Below are positions 1-9,811 of a stretch of DNA of 26,589 nt, one piece after another; position 1 is the stretch's first letter, and every line of letters begins with the position of its first letter. The stretch comes from Rickettsia typhi. Lineage in GTDB: Bacteria; Pseudomonadota; Alphaproteobacteria; Rickettsiales; UBA1997. Location of the stretch: positions 1-26,589 of the forward strand of contig CAMASZ010000002.1 of the NCBI GenBank assembly GCA_945861125.1, written 5' to 3'. Below the pieces are notes generated by a model, which was given only the letters and a program-made list of their open reading frames with translations, made no database searches and had not been told where the DNA came from. The position numbers and the translations under genes are program-made.

Positions 1-1
1 A

Positions 2-1366
2 TGTGGTAAAATAAGTGGATCACAACTCGGAGTTAGTGGTCCTGCTGCTGGACTTGCCATAATTGTTTTTAACTACATTACAGCCCTTGGTTCATTTGAG
101 AGTTTTCTTGTTGCAACAATGTTGGCAGGAATTATTCAAATAATAATGGGTAGCTTAAAATTGGGAACAATTGCCTATTATTTTCCTTCTTCGGTAATAA
201 AGGGCATGCTTTGTGGTATAGGGATTATAATAATTATCAAGCAAATACCACATGCTTTGGGGTATGATACAAATATTGTAAAAGATTTTGAAAATTATCT
301 AGATAAACCAATTACAGTAACATTTAATGAAACTATACAAAATCTTACTCCAAATGCAATTATTATCAGTATAATTTCATTAACAATTTTAATTGTTTGG
401 GAAAGTTACATATCAAAAAAAATAAAAAAATTAAAAATATTACCAGCCCCACTAATCGTGGTAATTATTGGTATTGTAATGAGTAAATTTGTTGATCTTG
501 CCAACCATCAAATTGTTCAACTTCCCTTATTTTCTAATGGCAAAGATTTTTTAGATCAAATAAGTAGACCAAACTTTGAAGCATTAAAAAATCCGGTAAT
601 TTATGAAATGGCTCTTGTAATTGCAATAGTTGCCAGCATTGAAACTTTGTTGTGTGTTGAGGCAACAGATAAACTAGATCCAATGAAAAGAATAACCCCG
701 ACAAACCTAGAATTAAAAGCTCAAGGCATATCTAATTTTTTATCTGGTTTATTTGGCGGATTGCCGATTACTCAAGTTATTGTTAGAAGTAGTGCCAATA
801 TATCATTTGGCGCTAGAAGTAAAAATTCAACAATACTGCATGGTTTTTTTCTGTTAGTATGTGCTGTTGCTATTCCAAACATATTAAACATGATTCCATT
901 AGCAAGTCTTGCATCTATTTTGTTGATAGTTGGCTATAAATTAGCACATCCTAAAATATTTCTAAAAACATATAAATTGGGTTATGAGCAATTTATTCCA
1001 TTTGTTACAACGATTATTGCCATGATAATCTTTGATTTATTAAAAGGAGTAATGCTTGGAATGTTAATATCAATAATATTTATTTTACTTCATAATTTTC
1101 GCAATGCTTATGAAAGAACTGTAGACCAACAGGGAAAAAATCATCAGCATTTTATAAATCTTGCAGAAGAAGTATCTTTTTTGAATAAAGGAGCAATTTT
1201 GCAACTCTTAAATGATATACCAGAAAACTCAAGAGTTACAATAGATGGCACTAGATCAAAAATTATTGATTATGATATTTATGAGATAATTAAAGATTTT
1301 CAAAGCAATGCAAAATCAAAAAAAATCGAACTTACCCTTAAAGGCATTAATCTTAACAAAATTTAA
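2..1366 (+). CDS. SulP family anion permease, 5' end outside window
   Basis: The reading frame is open from base 2, so the gene starts upstream of the window; the first internal Met is at 119 but is not the start. The visible part begins in the motif GSQLGVSGPAAG, which is typical of the N-terminal membrane core of SulP/SLC26 transporters. Many hydrophobic membrane segments follow. The last ~90 residues are soluble and end in a short STAS-like domain (around VTIDGTRSKIIDYDIYEII). SulP proteins carry sulfate, bicarbonate or other anions across the inner membrane. A beta-carbonic anhydrase gene starts 12 bp downstream, a pairing known for bicarbonate-transporting SulP proteins, so bicarbonate is the likeliest substrate. 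That is inferred from context; sulfate or a dicarboxylate cannot be excluded. Confidence 0.9.
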   Translation, partial: CGKISGSQLGVSGPAAGLAIIVFNYITALGSFESFLVATMLAGIIQIIMGSLKLGTIAYYFPSSVIKGMLCGIGIIIIIKQIPHALGYDTNIVKDFENYLDKPITVTFNETIQNLTPNAIIISIISLTILIVWESYISKKIKKLKILPAPLIVVIIGIVMSKFVDLANHQIVQLPLFSNGKDFLDQISRPNFEALKNPVIYEMALVIAIVASIETLLCVEATDKLDPMKRITPTNLELKAQGISNFLSGLFGGLPITQVIVRSSANISFGARSKNSTILHGFFLLVCAVAIPNILNMIPLASLASILLIVGYKLAHPKIFLKTYKLGYEQFIPFVTTIIAMIIFDLLKGVMLGMLISIIFILLHNFRNAYERTVDQQGKNHQHFINLAEEVSFLNKGAILQLLNDIPENSRVTIDGTRSKIIDYDIYEIIKDFQSNAKSKKIELTLKGINLNKI

Positions 1367-1378
1367 ACAATTAATAAC

Positions 1379-1993
1379 ATGATAACTTTAACTAAAGAAA
1401 AAAGAGATAAATTAACCCCCAAAGAAGCAATCAATTATCTCAAGGAAGGTAATAATCGCTTTGTAACAAATCTAAAAGTCAATCGTAATCTTTTGCAGCA
1501 GGTCAACGATACTTCAGATGGACAATATCCATTTGCTTTTATTCTTAGTTGCATTGATTCTAGAACTTCAGCAGAGTTAATTTTTGATCAAGGATTAGGA
1601 GATATTTTTTCATGTCGAATTGCTGGCAATATACTAAATGAAGATATTTTGGGAAGTATGGAATTTGCTTGTAAAGTTGCTGGTGCAAAACTTATAATGG
1701 TTTTAGGGCACACTGAATGTGGAGCGATAAAGGGGGCTTGTGATCATATTAAAATGGGTAATTTAACTAAGCTATTAAAAAAAATTAAACCAGCAGTAAA
1801 GATTGCCGAATCCTCAAAAAACAAATATCGCAATGAAAATATTGTTGATGAAGTTTCTTCTTTAAATGTTAAAGAGGTTATGAAGCAAATTCCTAAAAAG
1901 AGTAAGATAATACAAGATCTGGTAAAAAAGAATAAAATAGCTCTAATTGGAGGAATGTATGATGTTTCTAGTGGGAAAGTTGATTTTTATTAG
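1379..1993 (+). CDS. beta-class carbonic anhydrase
   Basis: This is a 204-residue cytoplasmic zinc enzyme interconverting CO2 and bicarbonate. The zinc ligands and the catalytic dyad are visible: Cys58, Asp60 and Arg62 in CIDSR, then His111 and Cys114 in GHTECGA. Length is usual for the beta class. The gene lies 12 bp after the SulP permease on the same strand, so the two are probably co-transcribed and may form a bicarbonate uptake and equilibration pair. The ATG at 1379 fits the usual N-terminus, in which a helix like LTPKEAINYLKEGNNRFV precedes the core. No Shine-Dalgarno sequence is visible upstream. Confidence 0.95.
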   Translation: MITLTKEKRDKLTPKEAINYLKEGNNRFVTNLKVNRNLLQQVNDTSDGQYPFAFILSCIDSRTSAELIFDQGLGDIFSCRIAGNILNEDILGSMEFACKVAGAKLIMVLGHTECGAIKGACDHIKMGNLTKLLKKIKPAVKIAESSKNKYRNENIVDEVSSLNVKEVMKQIPKKSKIIQDLVKKNKIALIGGMYDVSSGKVDFY

Positions 1994-2024
1994 GTATAAT
2001 CTAATATTGAAAAAGCTTGAGTAA

Positions 2025-3107
<1,083 letters not shown>

Positions 3108-3108
3108 T

Positions 3109-4488
3109 ATGCTTCAATCACTTTCAATCATTATACTTTCAGCTGGTAAGGGTAGTCGCATGAGATCGAATTTGCCAAAAGTAATGCACAAAATTGCCAA
3201 TAAGAGAATGATTGATATGGTTATTGAGCAGTCAATAAATCTTAACCCGCGCGATATTACTATAGTTATTTCTGAAGATATAAAACCATTTGAGAATGAA
3301 ATTATTGAGCATCACCAAAATTCTTTAAAAAATCACAAAATAAGTCTTCAATTTACAATTCAAAAAGAAAGATTAGGAACGGCTCATGCAGTGTCTTGCG
3401 GTATTAATCATTTAAAGAATTGTGACAAAAAATTAGGTGATAAAGTTTTGATTTTATATGGAGATACACCACTTATAAGCTCTGCAACTTTAAATAAAAT
3501 GCTAGAAAATCTTGATCAATCTGGACTCTGTGTTTTGGCGTTTGAAAATGATGAAGAAAATAGCTACGGTCGTTTAATTTTAGATGATCAAGAGCATTTA
3601 TTAAAAATTGTTGAATTTAAAGATGCAAATGATTCTGAAAGAAAAATATCTTTATGTAATTCAGGCGTTATCGCAATTGATGGTAAGCAATTAGAAAATT
3701 TAATTCCAAAAATTGATAATAAAAACTCAGCCCAAGAATTTTATTTAACAGACATTATTTCAATTGCTCAAAAACATGGGATCAAAAGAAGTTTTATCAA
3801 AACTAATAATTTGGAGGTTCTTGGGGTGAATTCAAGAAGTGAGCTTGCCAAAATTGAAAAAATTAAACAAAAGCAGTTAAGAAAAAAAATGCTCGAGAAT
3901 GGTGTTACCTTAATAGATCCAAAGACTGTCTATTTTTCTTATGATACTGAAGTGGATTTTGATGTTATTATTAATCCTAATGTTATATTTGGAGCTAATG
4001 TAAAAATTGATAATAATGTTGAAATAAAATCTTTTTGCCATATTGAAGGAGCTCATATAAAATCAGGCTCAGTAATCGGTCCTTTCGCAAGAATTCGTCC
4101 ACAGACAAAAATAGATGAAAATGTTAAGATCGGCAATTTTGTTGAAGTAAAAAAATCGACTATTAAAAAAGGAGCAAAAATAAATCATCTAAGCTATATT
4201 GGAGATTGTGAAGTTGGTGAAAATTCAAATATAGGTGCTGGAACTATTACTTGCAATTATGATGGTTATAATAAAAATAAGACTATTATTGGCAAAGATG
4301 TCTTTATTGGTTCAAATAGTTGTCTTATTGCCCCAATATCGGTTGGAAATTTAGCGGTAATTGGTGCCGGCAGTATTATTACTAAAAATATAAGCGATGG
4401 TGATTTAGCTGTATCAAGAGTTAAGCAAGATAACTTAAAAAATGGTGGAATTAAATACCATCAAAAGAAATTAAATAAAAATGATTAA
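3109..4488 (+). CDS. glmU: bifunctional UDP-GlcNAc pyrophosphorylase / glucosamine-1-phosphate acetyltransferase
   Basis: GlmU makes UDP-GlcNAc, the precursor of peptidoglycan and lipid A, in two steps: acetylation of glucosamine-1-phosphate and then uridylylation. The N-terminal nucleotidyltransferase domain (about 1-230) has the signature LSAGKGSRMRSNLPKVMH at 10-27, QKERLGTAHA at 85-94 and GDTP at 118-121. The C-terminal half is a left-handed beta-helix of hexapeptide repeats, with NHLSYIGD (catalytic His region) and CNYDG in the acetyltransferase site. I chose the ATG at 3109, giving 459 residues. A TTG in frame at 3088 would add seven residues inside the ilvC end and is less likely. The gene follows the ilvC stop by one base, and its own end overlaps the next gene by 8 bp. 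Confidence 0.97.
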   Translation: MLQSLSIIILSAGKGSRMRSNLPKVMHKIANKRMIDMVIEQSINLNPRDITIVISEDIKPFENEIIEHHQNSLKNHKISLQFTIQKERLGTAHAVSCGINHLKNCDKKLGDKVLILYGDTPLISSATLNKMLENLDQSGLCVLAFENDEENSYGRLILDDQEHLLKIVEFKDANDSERKISLCNSGVIAIDGKQLENLIPKIDNKNSAQEFYLTDIISIAQKHGIKRSFIKTNNLEVLGVNSRSELAKIEKIKQKQLRKKMLENGVTLIDPKTVYFSYDTEVDFDVIINPNVIFGANVKIDNNVEIKSFCHIEGAHIKSGSVIGPFARIRPQTKIDENVKIGNFVEVKKSTIKKGAKINHLSYIGDCEVGENSNIGAGTITCNYDGYNKNKTIIGKDVFIGSNSCLIAPISVGNLAVIGAGSIITKNISDGDLAVSRVKQDNLKNGGIKYHQKKLNKND

Positions 4489-5029
4489 TCATTTAAAAAA
4501 AATAATTTTTTTAACATTTGCTTTAACTCCAAATATTTCATTTCCTCAGCAAAAAGAAATTTTGGAGGTTAATTATTTTGCCTCCTTAAGAGCAAATGAA
4601 ACAAACATTCGCTCTGGACCTGGTCAAAATTATCCTATCAAATATACCTTTAAATTAAAAGGCATTCCGGTTCGTGTTATTAGTGAGTATGATAATTGGA
4701 ATGAGATCGAGGATTTTGATGGTGAAAAAGGTTGGGTAACTCAAAGTCTATTGACTAAAAAAAGAACTTTAATTGTTAATACTGATAAGAGTTTTGTAAA
4801 TATGCACAAGAAAGCTTCTGAAAAATCTAAAATTATTTATCGTCTCGAAAATTATGTAATTGGTGACTATCTAAAATGTAATGAAAAATGGTGTGCTATA
4901 AAAATTAACAATAATAGAGGATGGGTTGATAAAAAAGAATTATTTGGCGCTGATCGCGACAAAAAAGATATTGATATAAAAGATAAAAAAAATATCGAAA
5001 AGAATTCGCTTAATGAGGAAAGATTATAG
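4481..5029 (+). CDS. exported double-SH3-domain protein (COG3807 type)
   Basis: This 182-residue protein has an N-terminal hydrophobic segment (about 7-20) after basic residues, consistent with a Sec signal peptide ending near FPQQ. Two bacterial SH3-like repeats follow. The first, about 35-97, contains TNIRSGPGQNYPI and ends in GWVTQSLLTKKRT. The second, about 98-156, contains KWCAIKINNNRGWV. This arrangement matches the alphaproteobacterial COG3807 proteins (SH3_4 repeats), which are thought to bind cell-wall peptides in the periplasm; the exact role is unknown. The C-terminal ~25 residues are a Lys/Asp-rich tail. It overlaps the end of glmU by 8 bp, so translation is probably coupled, and the neighbour fits a cell-wall role. 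Confidence 0.85.
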   Translation: MINHLKKIIFLTFALTPNISFPQQKEILEVNYFASLRANETNIRSGPGQNYPIKYTFKLKGIPVRVISEYDNWNEIEDFDGEKGWVTQSLLTKKRTLIVNTDKSFVNMHKKASEKSKIIYRLENYVIGDYLKCNEKWCAIKINNNRGWVDKKELFGADRDKKDIDIKDKKNIEKNSLNEERL

Positions 5030-5089
5030 TAAAGCAAATTCTTTGTTTTTTACCATGCATTCAGAATTAATCTAATCTGGTTAGTTATT

Positions 5090-5324
5090 ATACCAAATCC
5101 CATCTTTAAAAGTTTTAAAAAAATTAAAATTCTAACTTCATACTTTTGGTACAAAAATCTCTAAAAAATTTTTCAGTCGCGCTAAAGCAAGCGACACGAG
5201 CCTCAGCTGTATGAATATACAGCTTCATTTTTTAAAGATTTTTATCTCAAAAACCGTGTCGTTGCCCTAGGGCACACTAATAAAATATTTTGTTACAATT
5301 TTATTTAAAGATGGGATTTGGTAT
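5090..5324 (+). repeat. palindromic dispersed element, copy A1 (235 bp)
   Basis: Bounded by inverted repeats ataccaaatcccatctttaa (left) and its complement, ending ggatttggtat (right). The interior carries a hairpin-bearing core: gtcgc (5176-5180) pairs with gcgac (5191-5195). An 8-bp perfect stem 5205-5212/5217-5224 has a GAAT loop. A 12-base palindrome tgccctagggca lies at 5263-5274. The same core recurs in the copies at 8390 and, inverted, at 10945. No reading frame. It fills the gap between the convergent SH3-protein and secF genes, and no clean target duplication is visible. Confidence 0.85.
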
Positions 5325-5358
5325 TAGTAGAAATTGTTTTAAGTTGACCTCGATAAAA

Positions 5359-6285
5359 TTAATCTCTAATTGAGTTTAATCTAGTTTTTTTGCCTCTTGT
5401 TGGATCGAAATAAATTAATATTGGAGCAGATATATAAATTGATGAGTAAGTCCCTATTAATATCCCAAAAAAAGTTGCGACACTAAAGCTAAATAGTACA
5501 TCACCTCCAAATATTATTAGTGCAAGCAATGATATTAGGGTAGTGCTTGCTGTTAGAACTGTTCTACTTAAGGTGGAATTGGTGCTTGAATTTATTATTT
5601 GTGATAAATTAGTTTTTTTATATTTTCTCATATTTTCTCTAATTCGGTCATATATAACTACTGAATCATTTATAGAGTATCCTATTATAGTAAGAATTGC
5701 GGCAATGGAAGTTAGATTAAATTCTAGTTGAGTAATAGCAAAAAACCCTAAAGTAACTATGGCATCATGAACTAATGCAAAAATTCCGCCCAACCCAAAT
5801 TGCCAGTCAAAGCGAATCCAGATATAGATCATTATAAAAATAAAAGAAAGAAATAGTGCAAAAAAGCCTTTATAAATTAATTCAGAACCAATTTGTGGAC
5901 CAACATAGTCAATTTTTCGATACTCAATGTTTGAGAAATTTTGTTGAAGAATTTTCTGAATAGATTTTACAACCAATGACTGTTCTTGATTACTTTTAGA
6001 GATCCTAATGAGAATATCTTTTTCTCCCGAGCTTTGGATTTGAACGTCTTTAATTTCTGAAGAGATAGTATTTCTTATTTTTGATATATCCACATTATCT
6101 TCAAATCTGGCTTCAATTAATATTCCGCCTGAAAAATCAATTCCTAAATTTAAACCTCTAGTAAATATGGCAATTAATGAAGCAATAATGCAAAGAATAG
6201 AAAAACCGATTGCAATCTTATGAATAGACATAAAATCAACCTTAGTGTTGCTAAAAAGAGATCTTATTTTGGTAAGTAATATCAT
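5359..6285 (-). CDS. secF: protein translocase subunit SecF
   Basis: SecF with SecD uses the proton-motive force to help pull exported proteins through SecYEG. The 308-residue protein has a first membrane segment at about 22-44, a periplasmic domain opening with the family motif GIDFSGG, and then five membrane segments. IGYSINDSVVIYDRIREN and RTVLTASTTL are the conserved SecF signatures in TM4/TM5. Length is normal for a separate SecF. There is no secD on either side here, so the two subunits are encoded apart or secD lies outside the window. It lies 180 bp downstream of rpsT on the same strand and probably has its own promoter. No Shine-Dalgarno is visible before the ATG. Confidence 0.97.
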   Translation of the reverse strand: MILLTKIRSLFSNTKVDFMSIHKIAIGFSILCIIASLIAIFTRGLNLGIDFSGGILIEARFEDNVDISKIRNTISSEIKDVQIQSSGEKDILIRISKSNQEQSLVVKSIQKILQQNFSNIEYRKIDYVGPQIGSELIYKGFFALFLSFIFIMIYIWIRFDWQFGLGGIFALVHDAIVTLGFFAITQLEFNLTSIAAILTIIGYSINDSVVIYDRIRENMRKYKKTNLSQIINSSTNSTLSRTVLTASTTLISLLALIIFGGDVLFSFSVATFFGILIGTYSSIYISAPILIYFDPTRGKKTRLNSIRD

Positions 6286-6465
6286 TTTTGCTTGAGATAT
6301 AAGACTATTAAAAAATAACTATATCGAAATTTAAAATTGTGGCAGTTTTTAGTAAAATCAATAGTCTTATGAAGTTTTGTTATTTGTAATAAAAGAATTT
6401 TAAGATACTGATCAGGAAAAATTTAGATCAAACCCTTTTAGAAAACTTTAAACTTGATGTAAAAT

Positions 6466-6744
6466 TTAGTTAGCTTGTTTACTTTTAATTTTACGAATTT
6501 GTAAGGATAATTTATTCAATTTGCGAGAAGCAGAATTTAGTTTCATTACTTTTTTGGTAACTCCTCTCATAATCTCTGGCTCTAGAGATTTGAGAGCTTC
6601 GCGAGCTTTTTTTTCATCACCACTTTTAATTGCTAAATCTACTTTTTTAATAAAAGACCTGATACGATTTATTCTTGAAGAATTAACTATATTTTTTCTT
6701 TTACTTACTCGATTAGCCTTTTGTGCCGATTTTGTATTAGCCAT
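6466..6744 (-). CDS. rpsT: 30S ribosomal protein S20
   Basis: A 92-residue, strongly basic, helical protein that binds 16S rRNA in the small ribosomal subunit. The N-terminus MANTKSAQKANRVSKRKN and the tail ASRKLNKLSLQIRKIK are characteristic of bacterial S20, and length is usual. It sits 61 bp downstream of serS on the same strand with no visible terminator between, so some readthrough from serS is possible. The 61-bp leader is AT-rich and has no obvious Shine-Dalgarno sequence, which is odd for a highly expressed ribosomal protein gene. Confidence 0.97.
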   Translation of the reverse strand: MANTKSAQKANRVSKRKNIVNSSRINRIRSFIKKVDLAIKSGDEKKAREALKSLEPEIMRGVTKKVMKLNSASRKLNKLSLQIRKIKSKQAN

Positions 6745-6805
6745 AGTTTGTGTTTATTTGTTATTTTTTAAAAAGAATTCAATAGACTATAGGTTTTATT
6801 GCTAT

Positions 6806-8068
6806 TTAGCAAGATATTTTCTTCTGATTTGCCATATAAGGTTGTAATTCTTTTGGAATATCAATTGAGCCATCGCTATTTTGATAGTTTTCAAGAATTG
6901 CAATTATTGTTCTTCCAACCGCAAGCGCTGAGCCATTTAGAGTATGGGCAAAATAAATCTTGCCATTTTTTGACTTATATTTAATTGAAGCTCTTCGAGA
7001 CTGAAAATCTCCACAATTAGAGCAACTAGATATCTCCCGATACTTATTTTGTGAAGGCATCCAGACCTCAATATCATATGTTTTTTTTGAACAAAATCCA
7101 ATATCTCCAGTGCAAAGAATTATTTTTCTAAATGGCAATTCGAGTTTTTTTAATATTTCGCAAGCAATTGAAGTCATTCTATCATGCTCATTTTCTGATT
7201 GATTTTCTGAGGTAATTGAAACTAGTTCAACTTTTTTAAATTGATGTTGTCTTATCATGCCCCTAGTATCTTTGCCAGCTGAACCAGCTTCTCTGCGATA
7301 ACAAGGAGTATAAGAGGTTAGTCGAATTGGAAGATCATCTTCATTGATAGTTTTTTTTGCTAAAATATTTACCAATGAAACTTCTGAAGTTGGAATTAAC
7401 CAATAACCATCATTGGTTGAAAAGGCTTCCTCTGAAAATTTTGGTAACTGCCCAGAGAATTTCATTGCTTCACTTTTTACTAAATTGGGAGGTGAAATTT
7501 CTTTGTAACCATTAGCTAAAGCTATGTCTAACATAAAATTTGAAAGAGCTCTTTCTAAACGAGCTAAATCTCCCATCAAAGTTGAAAATCTTGCTCCAGA
7601 CATCATTGCTGATTGTTCAAAATCAAGCATATTAAGCTTCTCTCCTATTTCTTCATGAGATAAGGGGGTAAATGAAAAATTTTTAATTATACCAAATTCT
7701 TCAATAACTTTATTATGATTTTCGTTATTACCAATTGGAACGTCATCAGCTGGTATATTGGGAATATTTAATAAAATGTTATTTAATTTTTCTTCTACTT
7801 CAAAATTATTTTCTGCTTCATGCAATAATTGATTGATTTGTTTTGATTCTTCGAGAAAAGGTTCAACATTGCCGTTATTTCTTTTTACTTCTGCGATATC
7901 TTTAGCAATCTTGTTTCTTTTTGATTGCAATTCTTGGATAAAGAAAATTTTTTTCCTTTTTTCTTCATCAAGCAACAAGATTTCTTTAATATTTGGATTG
8001 ATATTACGAGAAAACATAGCATTGTTAAACTTTTCACTATTATCACGAATCCACTTAATATCTATCAT
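6806..8068 (-). CDS. serS: seryl-tRNA synthetase
   Basis: SerRS charges tRNA-Ser (and tRNA-Sec where present) with serine. The 420-residue protein starts with the long antiparallel coiled-coil arm (about 30-100) that contacts the tRNA variable arm. The class II catalytic domain follows. Visible motifs are TSE at 227-229 (serine binding), motif 2 around CYRRE at 256-260 and MIRQHQFKKVEL at 271-282, and motif 3 NGSALAVGRTIIAILEN at 378-394. Length is typical. It is the first gene of a minus-strand group followed by rpsT. Its upstream gap holds two copies of the dispersed palindromic element. Confidence 0.97.
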   Translation of the reverse strand: MIDIKWIRDNSEKFNNAMFSRNINPNIKEILLLDEEKRKKIFFIQELQSKRNKIAKDIAEVKRNNGNVEPFLEESKQINQLLHEAENNFEVEEKLNNILLNIPNIPADDVPIGNNENHNKVIEEFGIIKNFSFTPLSHEEIGEKLNMLDFEQSAMMSGARFSTLMGDLARLERALSNFMLDIALANGYKEISPPNLVKSEAMKFSGQLPKFSEEAFSTNDGYWLIPTSEVSLVNILAKKTINEDDLPIRLTSYTPCYRREAGSAGKDTRGMIRQHQFKKVELVSITSENQSENEHDRMTSIACEILKKLELPFRKIILCTGDIGFCSKKTYDIEVWMPSQNKYREISSCSNCGDFQSRRASIKYKSKNGKIYFAHTLNGSALAVGRTIIAILENYQNSDGSIDIPKELQPYMANQKKISC

Positions 8069-8199
8069 CTTTTTAAAATAATTGTTTAAAGAAAATAATC
8101 AGTTGATTTAAAGATCACAAATTCTGTAGAATTAAATTTTTAAAACTTGTACTAAAACCATCTGAAAAAATTGGAGTCAAATTTTGTTGCTATGGTATA

Positions 8200-8388
8200 A
8201 TACCAATTATCTTTTTAAAATAAACATTTTTCACAAAAATTTTTAGATAAAAAAGTTAAAAAATGAAATGCTGTATACCCATACAACACGAGGCCCATAC
8301 AAAATAAATCCTTCTAGCTTTTTTAGCAAAAATTTTAAAGAAGATGTTTATAAAACTCTTTAGTATAATTTAAAATGATAATTGGTAT
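8200..8388 (-). repeat. palindromic dispersed element, copy B1 (189 bp)
   Basis: Bounded by inverted repeats ataccaattatc...aaa and tttaaaatgataattggtat. The same 189-bp sequence occurs in opposite orientation at 12325-12513 with only scattered differences, by eye about nine bases in ten alike. On the minus strand the interior contains a GCCTC...TATACAGC...TTTTTTAA core related to that of copies A1 and C1, although the terminal repeats differ. No reading frame. Together with copy C1 it fills the 576-bp gap between serS and dapE; the remaining AT-rich sequence at 8069-8199 holds nothing I can recognise. Confidence 0.88.
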
Positions 8389-8389
8389 A

Positions 8390-8601
8390 ATACCATTTCC
8401 ATCATAAAATGAATCATTTGCAAATAACAAATTAAGTTTCATCTTTTTGTTTTTGGCTAAAAATCTCTAAAAACTTTTTATTCAGTCGCGCTAAAGTGAA
8501 TGACATGAGCCTCAGCCCTATAGTTATACAACTTCATTTTTTAAAGATTTTTATCACAAAAATATTTCTCTTAATTTATCATTTTATGATGCAAACGGTA
8601 T
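8390..8601 (+). repeat. palindromic dispersed element, copy C1 (212 bp)
   Basis: The left end ataccatttccatcataaa and the right end (complement ataccgtttgcatcataaa) form an inverted repeat of about 23 bp with two mismatches. The interior, ttcagtcgcgctaaag through gagcctcag to cttcattttttaaagat, is closely similar to the core of copy A1 at 5170-5240, but the ends are different from both A and B types. One base separates it from copy B1. It ends about 43 bp before the dapE ATG, so it may lie in the dapE promoter or leader. Confidence 0.85.
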
Positions 8602-8644
8602 ATAAAACAAAAATTTTTCCTTCTTTTTATAAAAATTGCAAGCA

Positions 8645-9811
8645 ATGAAAATATCAGAGATTAATTTTTCACAAAACTTAATAAGAATCCCTTCATATAG
8701 TGGATTTAATCATGAAATAATAAATTTGATCAATGAAACTTTGTGTAATCTTGATTTTAAATGTGATATATTAGAATTTGATGGTAATAACTCTTATAAA
8801 GTCAATAATATTCACGCGATATACAATCCAAATAATCATTCAAAAACATTATATTTTGCAGGTCATACTGACATTGTAAAAGAAGGGAATATTGCACTAT
8901 GGAGCCATAGTCCTTTTGATGCAAAAATTGTTGATAATAAAATGATAGGTCGAGGAGCTTCTGATATGAAATGCGCTATAGCTTGTTTTATTTCAGCTAT
9001 TGCCGATTTATTAGAAAAAAATCCTTACCCTAATTTTGGAATTGGATTAATCATAACCAATGATGAGGAAAGTGATGGTATAAATGGTACTAAAAAAGTA
9101 CTGGAATGGATGAAAAATAATAATTATCCAATTTCATATTGTTTAGTTGGCGAACCAACAAATCCAAAAAAATTTGGTGACATGATAAAAATAGGTCGTA
9201 GAGGTTCAATTAGTTTTAAAATAAAAATTCAAGGCAAGCAGGGTCATGTTGCATATCCAGAAAACGCCCTTAACCCAATTACTGTGATAATTAATTTACT
9301 CAAAATTTTAAAAGATCACAAATTAGATGATGGTAATGAATTTTTTGACAGAAGTAATCTAGAAATAACTAATATTAGTTCAGAAAATCTAGGATCAAAT
9401 GTTATACCTTCTGAAGCTAGTGCTGAGTTTAATATCAGATTTAACAACATTCATAACTCGCAGGATATAATTAATCTTGTTGATTATGCTTGCAAAAAAA
9501 CCATAGGTTTTGGAGCAAATTATCAATTAGATTATAAATTAAGCGGTGAATCTTTTTTAAGCAAACCTGATGTTTTAGCAAAAGTTACTCAAGAGGTTGT
9601 TTTAGAAATTACGGGTAGAAAGCCAATTTTAAGCACCAGTGGAGGAACTTCTGATGCAAGATTTATCAAAGACTATTCAGAAGTGGTAGAAATTGGATTG
9701 GTAAATGAAACTGCTCATAGGGTTAATGAATATTCAAAAATTGAAGAAATTGAACAACTAAAAAATACTTATCTAAAAATATTAGAAAAAATGAATTCAG
9801 TCTTAAAATGA
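8645..9811 (+). CDS. dapE: succinyl-diaminopimelate desuccinylase
   Basis: DapE is a di-zinc M20-family hydrolase that removes succinate from N-succinyl-LL-diaminopimelate, giving the precursor of lysine and of the peptidoglycan cross-link. Metal and catalytic positions are visible: His74 and Asp76 in GHTD, Asp107 in GASDMK, Glu141/Glu142 in NDEESDG, the Glu in GEPTNP, and the late His in TAHRVNE. The GGTSDARF motif near the C-terminus is typical of DapE rather than other M20 peptidases. With the ATG at 8645 the protein has 388 residues; a TTG at 8636 in frame is less likely. Its last codons overlap the next gene by 4 bp (ATGA), so the two are translationally coupled. Confidence 0.95.
   Translation: MKISEINFSQNLIRIPSYSGFNHEIINLINETLCNLDFKCDILEFDGNNSYKVNNIHAIYNPNNHSKTLYFAGHTDIVKEGNIALWSHSPFDAKIVDNKMIGRGASDMKCAIACFISAIADLLEKNPYPNFGIGLIITNDEESDGINGTKKVLEWMKNNNYPISYCLVGEPTNPKKFGDMIKIGRRGSISFKIKIQGKQGHVAYPENALNPITVIINLLKILKDHKLDDGNEFFDRSNLEITNISSENLGSNVIPSEASAEFNIRFNNIHNSQDIINLVDYACKKTIGFGANYQLDYKLSGESFLSKPDVLAKVTQEVVLEITGRKPILSTSGGTSDARFIKDYSEVVEIGLVNETAHRVNEYSKIEEIEQLKNTYLKILEKMNSVLK

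Noticed and set aside
5090..5324. IS630-type insertion with TA target duplication
   Set aside because: Flanks of the copies do not show a consistent TA or other duplication, and no transposase is present in the window.
6301..6368. 9-bp inverted repeat aagactatt ... aatagtctt upstream of secF
   Set aside because: The arms are 50 bases apart and AT-rich; could be an operator or chance, with nothing else to support it.
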